Source: Bacteroidia bacterium
GTDB lineage: Bacteria > Bacteroidota > Bacteroidia > Bacteroidales > Dysgonomonadaceae
Direction of reading: 5' to 3'
Assembly (NCBI GenBank): GCA_030539475.1
Contig: JAUNRY010000132.1
Location: 1 to 6,215, forward strand
DNA: 6,215 nucleotides
In this document: positions 5,977 to 6,215 of the stretch, piece by piece
Position numbering within the stretch: the stretch's first letter is position 1
Layout of the letters: the number at the start of each line of letters is the position of its first letter
Translations under genes and position numbers: made by a program
Notes under the pieces: generated by a model
Databases searched by the model: none
What the model was told of the DNA's origin: nothing
The model's input: only the letters and a program-made list of their open reading frames with translations

Positions 5977-6215
5977 AAAGATGAGGCGCTGGTGGATTAT
6001 TGATGAGGGTATCGTGTCCTGGATAGGTTGCCGTAATTCATTAGAATTACGGCATTTATCTATTTCTGTTTGCACTGTGAGAGACTCTATTCAGAGCACC
6101 TTCAAAATGCTTACATCGGAGTAGAAGATTTTCCTGCGGAGATAGGTTGTTGCTTTTTAAACTTCAAAGATTTTCACAATAGTTTGATTTTCGCAATTTA
6201 TTGTTTGAATTGTAT
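5977..6215 (-). pseudogene. Possible decayed reading frame, interrupted by two stops and cut by the window edge
   Basis: On the minus strand one frame runs from the window edge to a TAA at 5974-5976, with only two stops inside, TAA at 6157-6159 and TGA at 6091-6093. Between stops it reads 21 codons (containing YLRRKIFYSDVSILKVL) and then 38 codons (containing VQTEIDKCRNSNELRQPI). In DNA this AT-rich more stops would be expected over about 80 codons, and the residues look protein-like, but there is no start codon in context, no ribosome-binding evidence and no family I recognise. It could be a degraded gene, a dispersed repeat that once carried coding sequence, or chance. Confidence 0.25.
6029..6054. 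other. Perfect 11-bp hairpin, 4-base loop
   Basis: TGCCGTAATTC (6029-6039), loop ATTA, GAATTACGGCA (6044-6054). The plus-strand transcript is followed by TTTATCTATTTCT, an interrupted T-rich run, so a weak terminator for something transcribed rightward is possible. The minus-strand transcript is followed by AACC, so it is not a terminator in the sucC direction. It lies about 155 bases upstream of sucC and could also be a protein-binding site or part of a repeat element. Confidence 0.5.

Larger units (their letters stand above)
5873..6215. other. Non-coding right end of the window
   Basis: A 343-base stretch without a convincing intact gene. The part near sucC (5873-5960) is very AT-rich and holds the weak promoter candidate and a 6-bp inverted repeat. 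Further right lie an 11-bp hairpin (6029-6054), a direct repeat GATAGGTTG at 6022-6030 and 6141-6149, each preceded by TCCTG within a few bases, a degenerate inverted repeat ACAATA/TATTGT (6176-6181 and 6199-6204), and a broken minus-strand frame. No tRNA, rRNA, CRISPR repeat series or known riboswitch was recognised. Confidence 0.6.

Noticed and set aside
6141..6190. GTTGTTGCTTTTTAAAC and following bases as a CRISPR repeat or a type II tracrRNA anti-repeat
   Set aside because: The GTTGT start and length are suggestive, but there is no second copy with spacers, no matching 3' end and no cas gene in the window.

Overview
The window looks like chromosomal DNA from a Bacteroidota bacterium, most likely order Bacteroidales. 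Three things suggest this. RimO and the succinyl-CoA synthetase subunits read like Bacteroidales proteins. Start codons follow A-rich leaders with no Shine-Dalgarno sequence. One intergenic site matches the Bacteroides-type -7 promoter element TAnnTTTG. The genus cannot be named from the sequence alone. Nothing points to a phage, plasmid or recent genomic island.

Left half, plus strand (5-3673): three closely spaced genes, separated by 24 and 21 bases, form a probable operon. The first is rimO, which methylthiolates ribosomal protein S12. The second encodes a 326-residue protein with four tandem HU/IHF-like units; the first three lack the DNA-binding arm. The third encodes a 450-residue bitopic membrane protein: an N-terminal HU-like domain with a cut-down arm, a long acidic linker, one transmembrane helix, then a periplasmic stretch ending in a LysM-like domain. 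A promoter-like site overlaps the rimO stop codon, so the two HU genes may also be transcribed on their own.

Centre (3674-3806): a strong hairpin with A/T flanks lies between the convergent transcription units and probably terminates both.

Right half, minus strand (3807-5872): sucC then sucD, in transcription order, encode the beta and alpha subunits of succinyl-CoA synthetase, with catalytic and metal-binding residues intact. The 59-base gap between them and the last five codons of sucC are made of two different arrays of degenerate 7-bp repeats.

Right end (5873-6215): no convincing gene. It holds the sucC upstream region with weak promoter signals and a short inverted repeat, then an AT-rich stretch with a perfect 11-bp hairpin, a short direct repeat, and an unusually open minus-strand frame broken by two stops, which may be a decayed gene or dispersed repeat.

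The most interesting feature is the pair of HU-derived proteins downstream of rimO. One is a poly-HU protein with a single armed unit. The other would place an HU fold on the cytoplasmic face of the inner membrane and a LysM-like domain in the periplasm. Together they suggest, as inference only, a link between nucleoid (or another HU-binding partner), membrane and cell wall.
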